A program made the position numbers and the translations under genes. A DNA stretch of 64,000 nucleotides from UBA7672 sp963784415. GTDB lineage: Bacteria; Pseudomonadota; Alphaproteobacteria; Caulobacterales; Hyphomonadaceae. The stretch is taken from contig CAWARK010000014.1 in assembly GCA_963784415.1 (NCBI GenBank), positions 1-64,000 on the forward strand, in the 5' to 3' direction. Below are positions 36,092-45,015 of this stretch, one piece after another; position 1 is the first letter of the stretch, and each line of letters starts with the position of its first letter. The notes below the pieces were generated by a model. That model saw only the letters and a program-made list of their open reading frames with translations. It searched no databases and was not told where the DNA came from.

Positions 36092-37570
36092 ATGGAAACG
36101 CCCAGGGGACGAAAACTGAGCGAGGCGAACGACCTTCACGGGGTGGAGGCCCCGGCGGACGCGCCGGCTGGCCCGAAGAAGCGATTCTTCTCGGGGCTGC
36201 GCGGCCGACTGCTGCTTTTGACCACAGGTTTCGTGCTGTTCGCCATCCTCATGGCCTATCCGGTGCTGGCCGCAGGGTTCCGCACGACTTGGTTGTTGCA
36301 GCGCGGACAGGCGGCGCAGATCGCGGCCCTCGCCGTTGAAGCCGCCCCGGATGGCCGTGTCAGCGAGGAATTGTCGCGCCAGCTGCTGGAGAGCGCTCAG
36401 GTCGTGTCTGTCGCCGTGCAGGCGCCCGACTTCAGGGGCGAGATCCTGCCGCCGTCCGTCGATATCGGCCGCGACCTGGTCTCGATCGACATGCGCAACC
36501 AGTCGCTTGTCGACGGCATCGTCGGCGTGTTCGATCACCTGCTGGCGCCGCGCGGGCGCTTCCTGCGTGTCATCGTGGAGCCGGCGCTGACGCGGGACGA
36601 GACGATGGAGGTCATCGTGCCCGAGGCGGCGCTGAAGCAGGCGCTGATCGCCTTCTCGCGCACGCTGCTGGTGTTCTCGCTTCTCGTTGCGGTGGTTGTC
36701 GGCGGGCTGGTCTATTTTGCGATTTATCGCCTCGTCGTGCGGCCAATGGACCGGCTGACCGACGGCATCGTGCGTTTCGCGAATGCGCCGGAAGGCGGCG
36801 ACATTGATCCGGGGCCGGGCGGATCGGACGAGATCCGGCGCGCCAACACAGCGCTGCAATCGATGCAGATGACCGTCTCCGCAGCCTTCAGGCAGCGCAA
36901 GCGGCTGGCCGAACTCGGCGAGGCGGTGGCGAAGATCAACCACGACCTGCGCAACTCGCTGGCCGCAGCGCAGATCGTCTCCGAAGGTCTGGCCCAATCG
37001 GAAGATCCACGCGTGAAGCGCGCGGCCCCGCGCCTCGAGCGCGCGATCCAGCGTGCCGTGAACCTCGCCGAAGCGACGCTGAGCCATGCACGCACGGAAC
37101 CGTCGCTGCCAAATCTCGGTCAGGTGAATCTCGTCGCGACAATCGATGAAGCGGCGAGCGAAGGTCTTGCCGGATGCAGCAATGTGGCGTGGAGCGTCGA
37201 TGCGCCCGCGCCTGTGGTTGCGATTGCGGATGCCGAGCATGTTCACCGCATCGTCGCCAACCTCGTGCGCAATGCGGGCAGGGCCATCAACGAACAGAAA
37301 GAGCGCTCCCAGCCGGGCAGGATCGCAGCGCACATTTTCCGCAATGGCGGCGATGCGGTGATCGAAATCATCGACAATGGGCCGGGCATACCAGCGAACC
37401 TGGTGAAAGGTCTGTTCCAGCCCTTCGCCGGATCGGCCTCGCGTGGCGGCGCAGGCCTTGGCCTTGCCATCGCCCGCGAACTGGCGCGCGGCATGAAGGG
37501 CGAGCTCGAGCTGGCCTCCAATGGCGAATGCGGCGCAGTTTTCAGGCTGAGAGTGCCTGCGGCGGCGTAG
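36092..37570 (+). CDS. Membrane sensor histidine kinase with HAMP domain
   Basis: Orphan kinase of 492 residues. First membrane helix LLLLTTGFVLFAILMAYPVL, a periplasmic sensor of ~130 residues, second helix LLVFSLLVAVVVGGLVYFAI, HAMP (VRPMDRLTDGIVRFANAP), then the phosphoacceptor His284 in KINHDLRNSLAAAQI and the ATPase domain with N-box NLVRNAGRAI, G1 DNGPGIPA and G2 SRGGAGLGLAIARELARG. The HDLRN type (Asn and Arg after His) is the HisKA variant seen in some alphaproteobacterial cell-envelope kinases. No response regulator adjoins it; the next gene is rsgA. Confidence 0.9.
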   Translation: METPRGRKLSEANDLHGVEAPADAPAGPKKRFFSGLRGRLLLLTTGFVLFAILMAYPVLAAGFRTTWLLQRGQAAQIAALAVEAAPDGRVSEELSRQLLESAQVVSVAVQAPDFRGEILPPSVDIGRDLVSIDMRNQSLVDGIVGVFDHLLAPRGRFLRVIVEPALTRDETMEVIVPEAALKQALIAFSRTLLVFSLLVAVVVGGLVYFAIYRLVVRPMDRLTDGIVRFANAPEGGDIDPGPGGSDEIRRANTALQSMQMTVSAAFRQRKRLAELGEAVAKINHDLRNSLAAAQIVSEGLAQSEDPRVKRAAPRLERAIQRAVNLAEATLSHARTEPSLPNLGQVNLVATIDEAASEGLAGCSNVAWSVDAPAPVVAIADAEHVHRIVANLVRNAGRAINEQKERSQPGRIAAHIFRNGGDAVIEIIDNGPGIPANLVKGLFQPFAGSASRGGAGLGLAIARELARGMKGELELASNGECGAVFRLRVPAAA

Positions 37571-37620
37571 GTTTTTCCGCCGGCGGCTGTTACAAGCGTG
37601 GCGCTGCTGGACCGTCACAC

Positions 37621-38691
37621 ATGATCGACCTCTATGGATGGAGCGATGCGCTCCAGGCCTCATTCGCGCCTCACGCCGCCGACGGCCTCGCTCCGGCGCG
37701 CGTGCTTGCGCAACATCGCGGCCTGTGGCGCGTGATGACGGTCGAAGGCGAGCGCAATGCCCGGCTGAGCGGGCGCTTCGCGGCGGATGCATCGCCGGGC
37801 GAGCATCCGGTCGTCGGTGACTGGCTTGCGGTCAGCGGCGAAGGCGTCGACGAAGTGACGGTCCACGCGCTGATTCCGCGACGGAGCGCTTTTTCGCGCC
37901 GCGCGGTAAGCGGCGGCGGGGTGCAGGTGATCGCCGCCAATGTGGATGTGGTGTTCCTGGTGGCCGCGTTGAACGCCGATCTCAATCTTCGCCGGCTGGA
38001 GCGCTATCTTGTGGCCGCGCGCGAGAGCGGAGCGGCGCCCGTCATCGTCCTCACCAAGACGGACCTGAGCGCAGAGCCGGAAAAAGAGATCGGTCATGTC
38101 GCGGAGGTCGCAGGCGGCGCGCCTGTGGTTGCGTTGTCGGCGCGGACCGGCGTTGGCCTTGACGGATTGGATCCCTGGCTCAAGCCGGGGCTTACTGCGG
38201 CGCTGCTGGGCAGTTCAGGAGCGGGCAAATCCACGCTGCTGAATGCGTTGGCGGGCGCCACGCTGATGGATACGGGCGCGATCCGCGACAGCGACGATCG
38301 GGGTCGCCATACGACGACGCATCGCGAACTGTTCCGGCTGCCGAGCGGCGCGCTGCTTGTCGATACGCCGGGGATGCGCGAATTCAGCGTGCTCGCCGGC
38401 GACGCCGCGCTGGAGGCGAGTTTTGCCGACATCGTCGAGCTGTTCCCGCACTGCAGGTTTGGCGACTGCAAGCACACAACCGAGCCGGGCTGCACCGTGC
38501 TGGCGGCGCTGGCGGACGGCTCTCTGACGGATGAGCGCTGGCGCGCCTATCTCAAGCTGCAGGGCGAACTCGCGTTCGATGCGCGCAAAGGCGACCCCGC
38601 CGCCGAGGCGGCGCACCGCAGGCACTGGAAGCAGCTCAACAAGTCGCAGCGCGCCAGGAACAAGATGCGCCGGGACATTGAAGAAGATTAG
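37621..38691 (+). CDS. rsgA: Ribosome small subunit-dependent GTPase A
   Basis: RsgA checks and matures the 30S subunit. The circularly permuted GTPase order is visible: G4 LTKTD (144-148), G5 SARTG, G1 LLGSSGAGKST (194-204), G3 DTPGMREF, with an N-terminal OB-fold and the C-terminal zinc cluster CRFGDCKHTTEPGC (278-291: Cys278, Cys283, His285, Cys291). The ATG at 37621 gives 356 residues. Confidence 0.94.
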   Translation: MIDLYGWSDALQASFAPHAADGLAPARVLAQHRGLWRVMTVEGERNARLSGRFAADASPGEHPVVGDWLAVSGEGVDEVTVHALIPRRSAFSRRAVSGGGVQVIAANVDVVFLVAALNADLNLRRLERYLVAARESGAAPVIVLTKTDLSAEPEKEIGHVAEVAGGAPVVALSARTGVGLDGLDPWLKPGLTAALLGSSGAGKSTLLNALAGATLMDTGAIRDSDDRGRHTTTHRELFRLPSGALLVDTPGMREFSVLAGDAALEASFADIVELFPHCRFGDCKHTTEPGCTVLAALADGSLTDERWRAYLKLQGELAFDARKGDPAAEAAHRRHWKQLNKSQRARNKMRRDIEED

Positions 38692-38719
38692 GGAAGAAGA
38701 TTAGGCGGCTCCAACAGAA

Positions 38720-38750
38720 AGAGGGCCCGCGCGGTTCACGCGGGCCCTCT
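38720..38750. terminator. Bidirectional intrinsic terminator
   Basis: AGAGGGCCCGCG (38720-38731), 7-base loop CGGTTCA, then CGCGGGCCCTCT (38739-38750): a perfect 12-base-pair GC-rich stem between convergent rsgA and the DUF4142 gene. TCT follows on the plus strand and TTTCTG on the minus strand. Confidence 0.8.
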
Positions 38751-38797
38751 TCTGGACGCTGTTGGTGTCGGGCTGGTCAGCGTCCTCTGGAGTTGGA

Positions 38798-39397
38798 TCA
38801 GCTCGGCGCTTTCGTGACATCGTCAGCCGGCGACTTGTCGAGCGCACGCACCTTGTTGAGGTGCTCGTCGACGGCCATCGCCGTCTTGGCAGCGAAGGCG
38901 CGCAGACCAGCGTCCTTGCCGTTGATCGCGAAGTCTTTCATCAAGCCAAGCGCGTTCTCGTGCACTTCGGTTTGCTGGTCGATGTAGACGTCGTCGAAGT
39001 CTTCGACCTTGGCGTTGCGCAGCGCTTCGAGCTTGGCCGTGTAGTCAGTGTTGAGCGCCGTTGGCGGCGTGACGGCGGCCGCAGTGGCGAGAGACTGAAG
39101 TTCGCTGAGGCCAGAGGTGTGGGCGTCCACCAGCATCTTGGCGAAATCCTTCACAGGCTGAACCTTGGAGCGTTCGAGCGCGAGCTTGCTGGCTTCGATC
39201 TCGAACATGTTCGAGAGCGTGGCTTTTTCAACGAAGTCAGTAACGCCGGTATCGACGGCGGCGGTTTCCACCGGACCCGTCGCTGGCGTTTCAGTCGGCA
39301 CAGCCTGGCTGGCGGTATTTTCCGGGCCGGAGCAGGCAGCGGTCGCGACGGCCATGACGGAAGCGGCGAGCAGCATGGAGAGCTTGGCGTTGATCAA
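38798..39397 (-). CDS. DUF4142 lipoprotein
   Basis: TTG start at 39397 with GAGG 8 bases before. Lipobox VATAACSG marks a lipid-anchored periplasmic protein of 199 residues. TDFVEKATLSNMFEIEASKL, ERSKVQPVKDFAKMLVDAHT and LRNAKVEDFDDVYIDQQTEV match DUF4142, a ferritin-like four-helix fold without confirmed metal ligands here (His at DAHTS and EVHENAL could be). Its function is unknown; members often appear under stress. Confidence 0.85.
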   Translation of the reverse strand: MINAKLSMLLAASVMAVATAACSGPENTASQAVPTETPATGPVETAAVDTGVTDFVEKATLSNMFEIEASKLALERSKVQPVKDFAKMLVDAHTSGLSELQSLATAAAVTPPTALNTDYTAKLEALRNAKVEDFDDVYIDQQTEVHENALGLMKDFAINGKDAGLRAFAAKTAMAVDEHLNKVRALDKSPADDVTKAPS

Positions 39398-39534
39398 GGT
39401 GTGTCCTCACGTGATACGGGGCGGCCCCAGAGTGGCGCCGCATCGCAGTCACAACGTGAGGTATTCTGACGAGTTCCGTGGAACCCGCGCTCGCTACATG
39501 ACGATGCAGTCAGGTTCCCTGCTTCCCGACGTGC

Positions 39535-41298
39535 CTACTTCACGGCTTCGATCGCAACGCCCTCGCGGCGCGGATCGGCGCCGCCTTCCAGGTGATCCTT
39601 GCGCGCGACGATGAGGTTGAGGCCTGACACTTCACCGGTGACTTCCTGCGTCTTGAACCCGGCGGCGGTGAGGGCATTGAGCCACTTCTTGCCGTTCGGG
39701 TTCACGCCGGCGGTGGCGTCCGATGTTTCGACGCGCACGATGGGGCCGCGCGCGACGATGTTCGGGAAGGCGCTGGCTTCCTGCGCGGTGGCGCCCCAGT
39801 CGAGCACGGCGGCGAGAGTCTTCGCGACATAGCCGACGATGGAGTTGCCGCCCGGCGAACCGGTGACCATGAACACGTCGCCCGACTTGTCGAACACGAT
39901 GGTGGGCGACATGGACGAGCGCGGGCGCTTGCCCGGTCCCGGTGCGTTGGCGACCTGCTTGCCGCCGAGCGTCGGCGGTCGCGTGAAGTCGGTCAGCTGG
40001 TTGTTGAGCAGGAAGCCATTGGTCCAGCGCTGCGAGCCGAAGGGGCCTTCGACCGTGGCGGTGAAGGAGACGGCGTTGCCTTCGAAATCGACGAAGGACA
40101 TCTGCGTCGTGCCGGGCGCAGCGGCATTCGTATCGCGGCCCCACATGTCGATGATCGGTTTGTTGTGTACGACGGCGCCAGGATCGCCGGGCGCCGGCGC
40201 GTCGCCGGGCTTGAAGCCGCTGGTGGCGCGCGACTTGAGGTAGGCCGGGTTCAGAAGATCTGCGACCGGGACTGTCACGGCGTCCGGATCCGCGACGTAG
40301 TGATCGCGGTCGGCATAGCCGAGCTGTTCGGCGATCACGAAGTCACGGAGGTTGGCTTCAAGCGTGGCGTCCGGGCTGGCGGTGGAGATCAGGTCGTAGA
40401 GCGACATGATCTGGTTCATCGCAACGCCGCCGGAGGACGAGGGCGGGGCGGAGCAGATACTGTAGTCGCGGAAGGGGCCGCAGAGCGCGGGCTTCTGCAG
40501 GACGCGGTAGTCGGTAAGATCCTTCAGCGAGAGGTCGCCCTTGATGTCGCCGACATGGACCGCATCGACGATGTTCTGCGCGATGGCGCCGGCGTAGAAC
40601 GCGGCGGGGCCGTCCTTTGCGATGGCGCGCAGCGAGGCGGCGTAGTCCGGATTGGTGCGCCTGTCGCCGATGGCGAGCGCCTTGCCATTCGGGAAGAAGT
40701 AGGCGGCGCTGGCCGGGCTCTTGCCGAGCGGGCCGGCCTGGAAGCGCGGGCCGAGCGAGTTGGCGAGGCGGGGTGAGACGATGAAGCCTTCGTCCGCGAG
40801 CTTGATCGCGGCATCGAAGTCGGCGCCCCAGGGTAGCTTGCCGAACTTCTCGTGCGCCGCCTTGTAGAGCGCGACAGCGCCGGGTGTGCCGACGGACTTG
40901 CCGGAGAGGATAGCTTCAACGAAGCCGAGGTTCTTGCCATTGATTGTGAAGTAGTCAGCGGTCGCGGTGGCGGGCGCGGTCTCGCGGCCATCGAAGACGG
41001 TCGTGGTGTTCGACTTGCGGTCGTAGACGACCATGTAGCCGCCGCCGCCGAGGCCGGAGCTTTGCGGCTCGACGAGGCCGAGCACGGCGTGGGCGGCGAT
41101 GGCGGCGTCAACCGCGCTGCCGCCGGCATTCATTGCGGCGATGGCGGCGTCGACGGCGCGCTTGTCGGCGGCAGTCGCCATGGCGCGGCCGGACAGGCGC
41201 CACTCAGTGCTGTGCGACGTGGCAGGAACATTGGTGCAGGCGATCGCCATGCCGATGGTGGCCAGGCAGGCAAAGCCGGCAAGCAGGGTCTTGCGCAT
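39535..41298 (-). CDS. ggt: Gamma-glutamyltransferase (glutathione hydrolase), lipoprotein
   Basis: GGT cleaves the gamma-glutamyl bond of glutathione and related peptides in the periplasm. GSAVDAAIAAHAVLGLVEPQ, SSGLGGGGYMVVYD, PPSSSGGVAMNQIMSLYDLI, TTQMSFVDFEGNAVSFT and SMSPTIVFDKSGDVFMVTGS are family signatures. The autocatalytic cleavage site is Thr397 (GTTQMS), the new N-terminus of the small subunit. The signal is a lipobox (MAIACTN) after the ATG at 41298, so it is probably membrane-anchored, unlike the soluble E. coli enzyme. Length 587 is normal. Confidence 0.92.
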   Translation of the reverse strand: MRKTLLAGFACLATIGMAIACTNVPATSHSTEWRLSGRAMATAADKRAVDAAIAAMNAGGSAVDAAIAAHAVLGLVEPQSSGLGGGGYMVVYDRKSNTTTVFDGRETAPATATADYFTINGKNLGFVEAILSGKSVGTPGAVALYKAAHEKFGKLPWGADFDAAIKLADEGFIVSPRLANSLGPRFQAGPLGKSPASAAYFFPNGKALAIGDRRTNPDYAASLRAIAKDGPAAFYAGAIAQNIVDAVHVGDIKGDLSLKDLTDYRVLQKPALCGPFRDYSICSAPPSSSGGVAMNQIMSLYDLISTASPDATLEANLRDFVIAEQLGYADRDHYVADPDAVTVPVADLLNPAYLKSRATSGFKPGDAPAPGDPGAVVHNKPIIDMWGRDTNAAAPGTTQMSFVDFEGNAVSFTATVEGPFGSQRWTNGFLLNNQLTDFTRPPTLGGKQVANAPGPGKRPRSSMSPTIVFDKSGDVFMVTGSPGGNSIVGYVAKTLAAVLDWGATAQEASAFPNIVARGPIVRVETSDATAGVNPNGKKWLNALTAAGFKTQEVTGEVSGLNLIVARKDHLEGGADPRREGVAIEAVK

Positions 41299-41416
41299 AC
41301 AGGGGCGCTCCATATTGCGCTGAGCGCGTTCGCTCGTCATAGAGCCCCATATAGTGTTGGATGGCGACGGCAACTCATCCCTCTGTTAAGCCCTGTAAAA
41401 TGATGGATCCTGCTGG

Positions 41417-42427
41417 ATGAGTGCGCGCCCCGGCCCCCTGAATCTCATTACCGACGTTGGCGGCCTGCTGGTCGGATCGGCGCATGATGCGGGCGTGGCC
41501 ACGGGTGTCACCGTAATCCGGCCTACGGCGCGGGCGGTGGCGGCTGTCGTGGTCGCGGGCGGAGGGCCGGGAACGCGGGAGACTGACGCGCTGGCGCCGG
41601 ACACGCTGGTGGACGCGATCGACGCTATCGTGCTGTCGGGAGGGTCGGTTTACGGCCTCGCTGCTGCGGATGGCGTGACGGCCGCCTTGGGGGCAGCGCG
41701 GGAAGGCTATGCCCTCGTCCAGAATGCAGCCGTGCCGGTGTCGCCCGTCGTGCCGGCGGCGATCCTCTATGATCTCGCGAATGGCGGCGACAAGGCGTGG
41801 GGCGAGACGCCACCCTATCGTGCGCTGGGCCTGGCGGCGCTAAAGGATGCGAAGACCAGCTTTGATCTTGGACGTGTCGGCGCGGGCTTTGGCGCGCGTG
41901 CGGGCGGTGAGGCGGGCGGGCTGGGGTCCGCTAGCGTGGTGACTCATGATGGCGTGACAGTCGGCGCCATCGCGGCGGTCAATTCGCACGGGTCGGTGAA
42001 GATGCCCGGGTCGGATGCTTACTGGGCGTGGCCGTTCGAGCAGGATGGAGAGCTCGGCGGCGCGCGTCCCCCGGCGGATTACACGCTCGACCTCGATGAC
42101 TGGGGCGGCGCGAAGAGCAATCCCGGCATGTGGTCTGCGGCTCCTGCTTCAGGCGGCAGGACCAACACCACGATCTGCTGTGTCGCAACCAACGTCGTGC
42201 TGACGCCGCCGGAGGCGCAGCGTGTGGCGAAGATGGCGATGGCGGGTTTGGGGAGAGCGGTGCGTCCAGCCTTTGCACCGTTCGATGGCGACGTGGTGTT
42301 CTGCCTGTCGACGGGGCAGGTGGAACGCGCCGAGTTGCGGCCGTTCGTGATTGCGCGAATTGGCGAGCTGGCGGCTGGGTGCCTCGCGCGAGCGATTGCG
42401 CGTGGGGTCCACGCGGCGCGGGGTTAA
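41417..42427 (+). CDS. P1/DmpA-like self-processing aminopeptidase (Ntn hydrolase)
   Basis: NLITDVGGLLVGSAHDAGVA, GGGPGTRETDALAP, DAIVLSGGSVYGLAAADGVT, VGAGFGARAGGE and IAAVNSHGSV are typical of the P1 (DmpA/NylC) family. These precursors cut themselves before a nucleophile; GGRTNTTICCVATN provides Asn250-Thr251, the expected cleavage point of the NTT type, giving alpha (~250) and beta (~86) chains. There is no signal peptide. Possible substrates: short peptides with D- or beta-amino acids, or nylon-type oligoamides. It is divergent from ggt with a 118-base gap and overlaps the end of the next gene (convergent) by 4 bases. Confidence 0.9.
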   Translation: MSARPGPLNLITDVGGLLVGSAHDAGVATGVTVIRPTARAVAAVVVAGGGPGTRETDALAPDTLVDAIDAIVLSGGSVYGLAAADGVTAALGAAREGYALVQNAAVPVSPVVPAAILYDLANGGDKAWGETPPYRALGLAALKDAKTSFDLGRVGAGFGARAGGEAGGLGSASVVTHDGVTVGAIAAVNSHGSVKMPGSDAYWAWPFEQDGELGGARPPADYTLDLDDWGGAKSNPGMWSAAPASGGRTNTTICCVATNVVLTPPEAQRVAKMAMAGLGRAVRPAFAPFDGDVVFCLSTGQVERAELRPFVIARIGELAAGCLARAIARGVHAARG

Positions 42428-43887
42428 GCTACGGCGCGTTTGCTGGCGAGCGATGAAGGATCGTTTGCAGGCGGGGCGTCGCCCGGTGGCGAGGCTTCGG
42501 TTGCCGGGACCTCAAAAGTCATCCTGAAGGTCGCGCCGGGCGTGGGTGCGCGCACCAGTTCAACCGTGCCGCCATGCGCTCTCATGATCCGGCGGACGAT
42601 GGAGAGGCCGAGGCCTGCGCCCGTGCCATCGCCGAACTTGCCGCGTGAGTGACGGTTGAAGATCTTTTCGTCCGCGCCCGCGGGAATGCCAGGGCCTTCG
42701 TCGGTGACGGAGATGGCGGCGGGGCTGTGGTCGACATGTACGGTGACGGACTTGCCGCGCGGTGTGTATTTCAGCGCATTCTCGATCAGGTTCTTGAGCG
42801 CGTGGCTGATCGCATCGGCGTCGCCGCGTACAGTAGCATCTGTGCCATTGTCTGAATAACCGAGATCGATGCCGGCGCGGATCGCCAGCGGTGTCATGTT
42901 CGAGACGGCTTCGCGGGCAATATCCCCGAGATCGGCGCGCGCATCCGACGGCAGAACGAGACGTTCGGCGTTGGCGGACGCGAGCAGCTGGCTCGCGAGG
43001 CGGATAAGGCCGTCGACCTCCTCGACGATGGTGTTCCTGTCGATCTTGTCGCCGTCGAGTTCGAGGCGCGCCTTCACGATGGCGAGCGGCGTGCGCAGGG
43101 CATGGGCGGCATCCCGCAGGAACTGCTTTTCCGACTCGATCGAGGTGCGCAGTTTTTCCAGCGCGATGTTGAGCGCCTTGACCAGTTCGGCGACTTCCTG
43201 CGGCGCGTCCTTGGGATCAAGGGGACGAATGTCCTCCATCGTCTGAACGCGCTTGGCCTGTTCCGCGAGTGACTGAAGCGGAAGAAGCGTGCGGCGGACG
43301 GTGGCGGACACAACGAAAGTGACCAGGAAAGCGAATGGCAAGAGCGGCAGCACGATGTGGATCAGCGCTTCGCCCATGATGAGGCCGAACAGCAGGCCGC
43401 CGGGATCGGTGTGGGCCACGGCAATGACGTGTCGGGTGACGCCGTTCTTGACGAATGTCTTGCCGGCAAGCCATCCGCCCTTGCGGCTAGGCGCGTCCCA
43501 TTCGGCTGGCGGCAGGCCGGGTGGGAATTCAGCGCGGTCGATGCGTTCGGGCGCCGACGACACCAGCAGCCTCCCATCGTCGTCAAGGATGAACCACTCA
43601 TAGGCGTCGGGGAAGCGGGTGAAGAGGGTGTGGCGCTGGTTGATCGCGGTGCGCAGCTCTTCAGGGCCGGCATCGAATGGCATGTCCTGCGCAATGTCGC
43701 CAGCGAGGCCGAAGACGGTGCGTTGCTCCAGTTCCGGAATGTCGTAGCCGTAGTGCATCGTGACCGAGCCGGTCACCATGACCGCCATCAGCAGCGCGAT
43801 ACCGATGATCCGGGACTTCAGCCGTTGCGCCAGCGACCATGTCGTGGCGCGGGTGAGTATCGACCACGGCTTGCCCGGCTCAAGCAT
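42424..43887 (-). CDS. Two-component sensor histidine kinase (QseC/TctE-like)
   Basis: Starts at the ATG at 43887, overlapping the response regulator stop by 8 bases. Membrane helices IIGIALLMAVMVTGSVT and IHIVLPLLPFAFLVTFVVSA enclose a periplasmic sensor of ~130 residues; HAMP (TLLPLQSLAEQAKRVQTMED), HisKA with His262 in RDAAHALRTPLAI, then NLIENALKYTPRG, DEGPGIPAGADEKIF and GTGAGLGLSIVRRIM. 487 residues. The periplasmic part (DAYEWFILDDDGRLLVSSAP) resembles a TctE/PAS-like sensor. Phosphorylates the partner encoded upstream. Confidence 0.93.
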   Translation of the reverse strand: MLEPGKPWSILTRATTWSLAQRLKSRIIGIALLMAVMVTGSVTMHYGYDIPELEQRTVFGLAGDIAQDMPFDAGPEELRTAINQRHTLFTRFPDAYEWFILDDDGRLLVSSAPERIDRAEFPPGLPPAEWDAPSRKGGWLAGKTFVKNGVTRHVIAVAHTDPGGLLFGLIMGEALIHIVLPLLPFAFLVTFVVSATVRRTLLPLQSLAEQAKRVQTMEDIRPLDPKDAPQEVAELVKALNIALEKLRTSIESEKQFLRDAAHALRTPLAIVKARLELDGDKIDRNTIVEEVDGLIRLASQLLASANAERLVLPSDARADLGDIAREAVSNMTPLAIRAGIDLGYSDNGTDATVRGDADAISHALKNLIENALKYTPRGKSVTVHVDHSPAAISVTDEGPGIPAGADEKIFNRHSRGKFGDGTGAGLGLSIVRRIMRAHGGTVELVRAPTPGATFRMTFEVPATEASPPGDAPPANDPSSLASKRAVA

Positions 43888-44560
43888 TTTCCGAGGCCAC
43901 CAGCACATAGCCGACACCACGCACGGTACGCACCTCGACGCCGGAATCGGCTGCCGTGAGGAATGTGCGCAGGCGATAGATGCTTGCCTCGAGTGCGTTT
44001 GGCGTAACTTCTGCGGTCGCCTCGTAGATGGAATCTTCGAGGTGGGTACGGGTGCAAACCTTGCCCGGCCGGCGCATCAGCGCGGCGAGCAGCTGGCTCT
44101 CACGGCGGGGAAGGGGCGTGTTGTAACCTTCGGCGGTGACGAGGCCCGACTTCTGGTCGAACAGCAGGCGGCCGACGCGGATGGGTTCGACATTGAGGCG
44201 ATCGGGGCGACGCAGCACAGCGCGGCAGCGCGAGATCATCTCGCTGAGCTCGAACGGCTTCACCAGGTAATCGTCAGCGCCGTCGTCGAGACCGGCGATG
44301 CGATCGTTGAGGCCGCCGCGCGCCGTCAGCACGATCACCGGTGTGTGGATGCGCGCCGCGCGAATCTTGCGCAGGAATTCGAGACCGTCGCCATCCGGCA
44401 GGCTGAGATCGAGCAGGATCAGATCATAGGGCGATGTCGCCAGCAGCGTGTCGGCTTCTTCGATTGTTGGCGCCAGATCATTGACGAACTGGGCGCGCGT
44501 CATCGCTTCGCGAATGGCAGCGCCAAGCTTCGGGGTGTCTTCGATCACCAGGACTTTCAC
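43880..44560 (-). CDS. OmpR/PhoB-family response regulator
   Basis: 226 residues: receiver with phospho-Asp51 (LILLDLSLPDGDG), acidic pair Glu7-Asp8, Lys100 in YLVKPFE, then a winged-helix domain (LTARGGLNDRIAGLDDGADD before it; RRESQLLAALMRRPGKVCTR, ALEASIYRLRTFLT, VRTVRGVGYVLV). It is the first gene of the two-gene operon with the kinase. Signal and targets are not evident. Confidence 0.94.
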   Translation of the reverse strand: MKVLVIEDTPKLGAAIREAMTRAQFVNDLAPTIEEADTLLATSPYDLILLDLSLPDGDGLEFLRKIRAARIHTPVIVLTARGGLNDRIAGLDDGADDYLVKPFELSEMISRCRAVLRRPDRLNVEPIRVGRLLFDQKSGLVTAEGYNTPLPRRESQLLAALMRRPGKVCTRTHLEDSIYEATAEVTPNALEASIYRLRTFLTAADSGVEVRTVRGVGYVLVASENA

Positions 44561-44929
44561 GGCACGGTCTCACTTCGTCAGCTGGTCGTAAGTTTGATGG
44601 CCCAGTCTTTTCAGCTATCGACGTTGGCGCCGGTGTACGGACGCTGCGGTGCGACGCCTGTCTGGACAGGGCAAGTGTGCCTATCTACCCCATTTGCATT
44701 AATATCGCCCGCATCCGAATAGGTAACGTACCGCGCGCCAACCGGGAAATCTGGCCGATCTGCGCAAGAAACGTATTGCTTTCAGGACTTTCGGGCGGAA
44801 CCGTCAGATTCTCATCAGCGCTAAATGGTTCTCTAAAGGCTCAGAGATGCGACTGTCGATTCGCTACAACGACCTCAGTCGCAGAATCTACCCGTGACAG
44901 ACGGGTGACCAGCCTTCTGTTACGAAAGC
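44561..44929. other. Intergenic region upstream of the two-component operon
   Basis: About 370 bases, less GC-rich than the surroundings (for example CATTTGCATTAATATCGCCC at 44688-44707). It must hold the promoter of the response regulator. The plus-strand frame 44677-44937 has no homology or ribosome site and is left out. I see no RNA gene. Confidence 0.4.
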
Positions 44930-44968
44930 GGCGCTGACCGGATCTCCCCACCAGATCCAGTCAGCGCC
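44930..44968 (-). terminator. Hairpin terminator after the GGDEF/EAL gene
   Basis: GGCGCTGACCGGATCT (44930-44945), loop CCCCACC, AGATCCAGTCAGCGCC (44953-44968): a 16-base-pair stem with one C-A mismatch, 48 bases past the stop. There is no T-run. Confidence 0.6.
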
Positions 44969-45015
44969 GTATCGATTCTGGGGCTTACTTTCCGGGACGC
45001 CTGCGCGGCGCGCGA

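Noticed and set aside
44677..44937. 86-residue plus-strand frame in the intergenic region
   Set aside because: No ribosome site, no conserved pattern, Arg/Ser-rich, and it overlaps the hairpin terminator.
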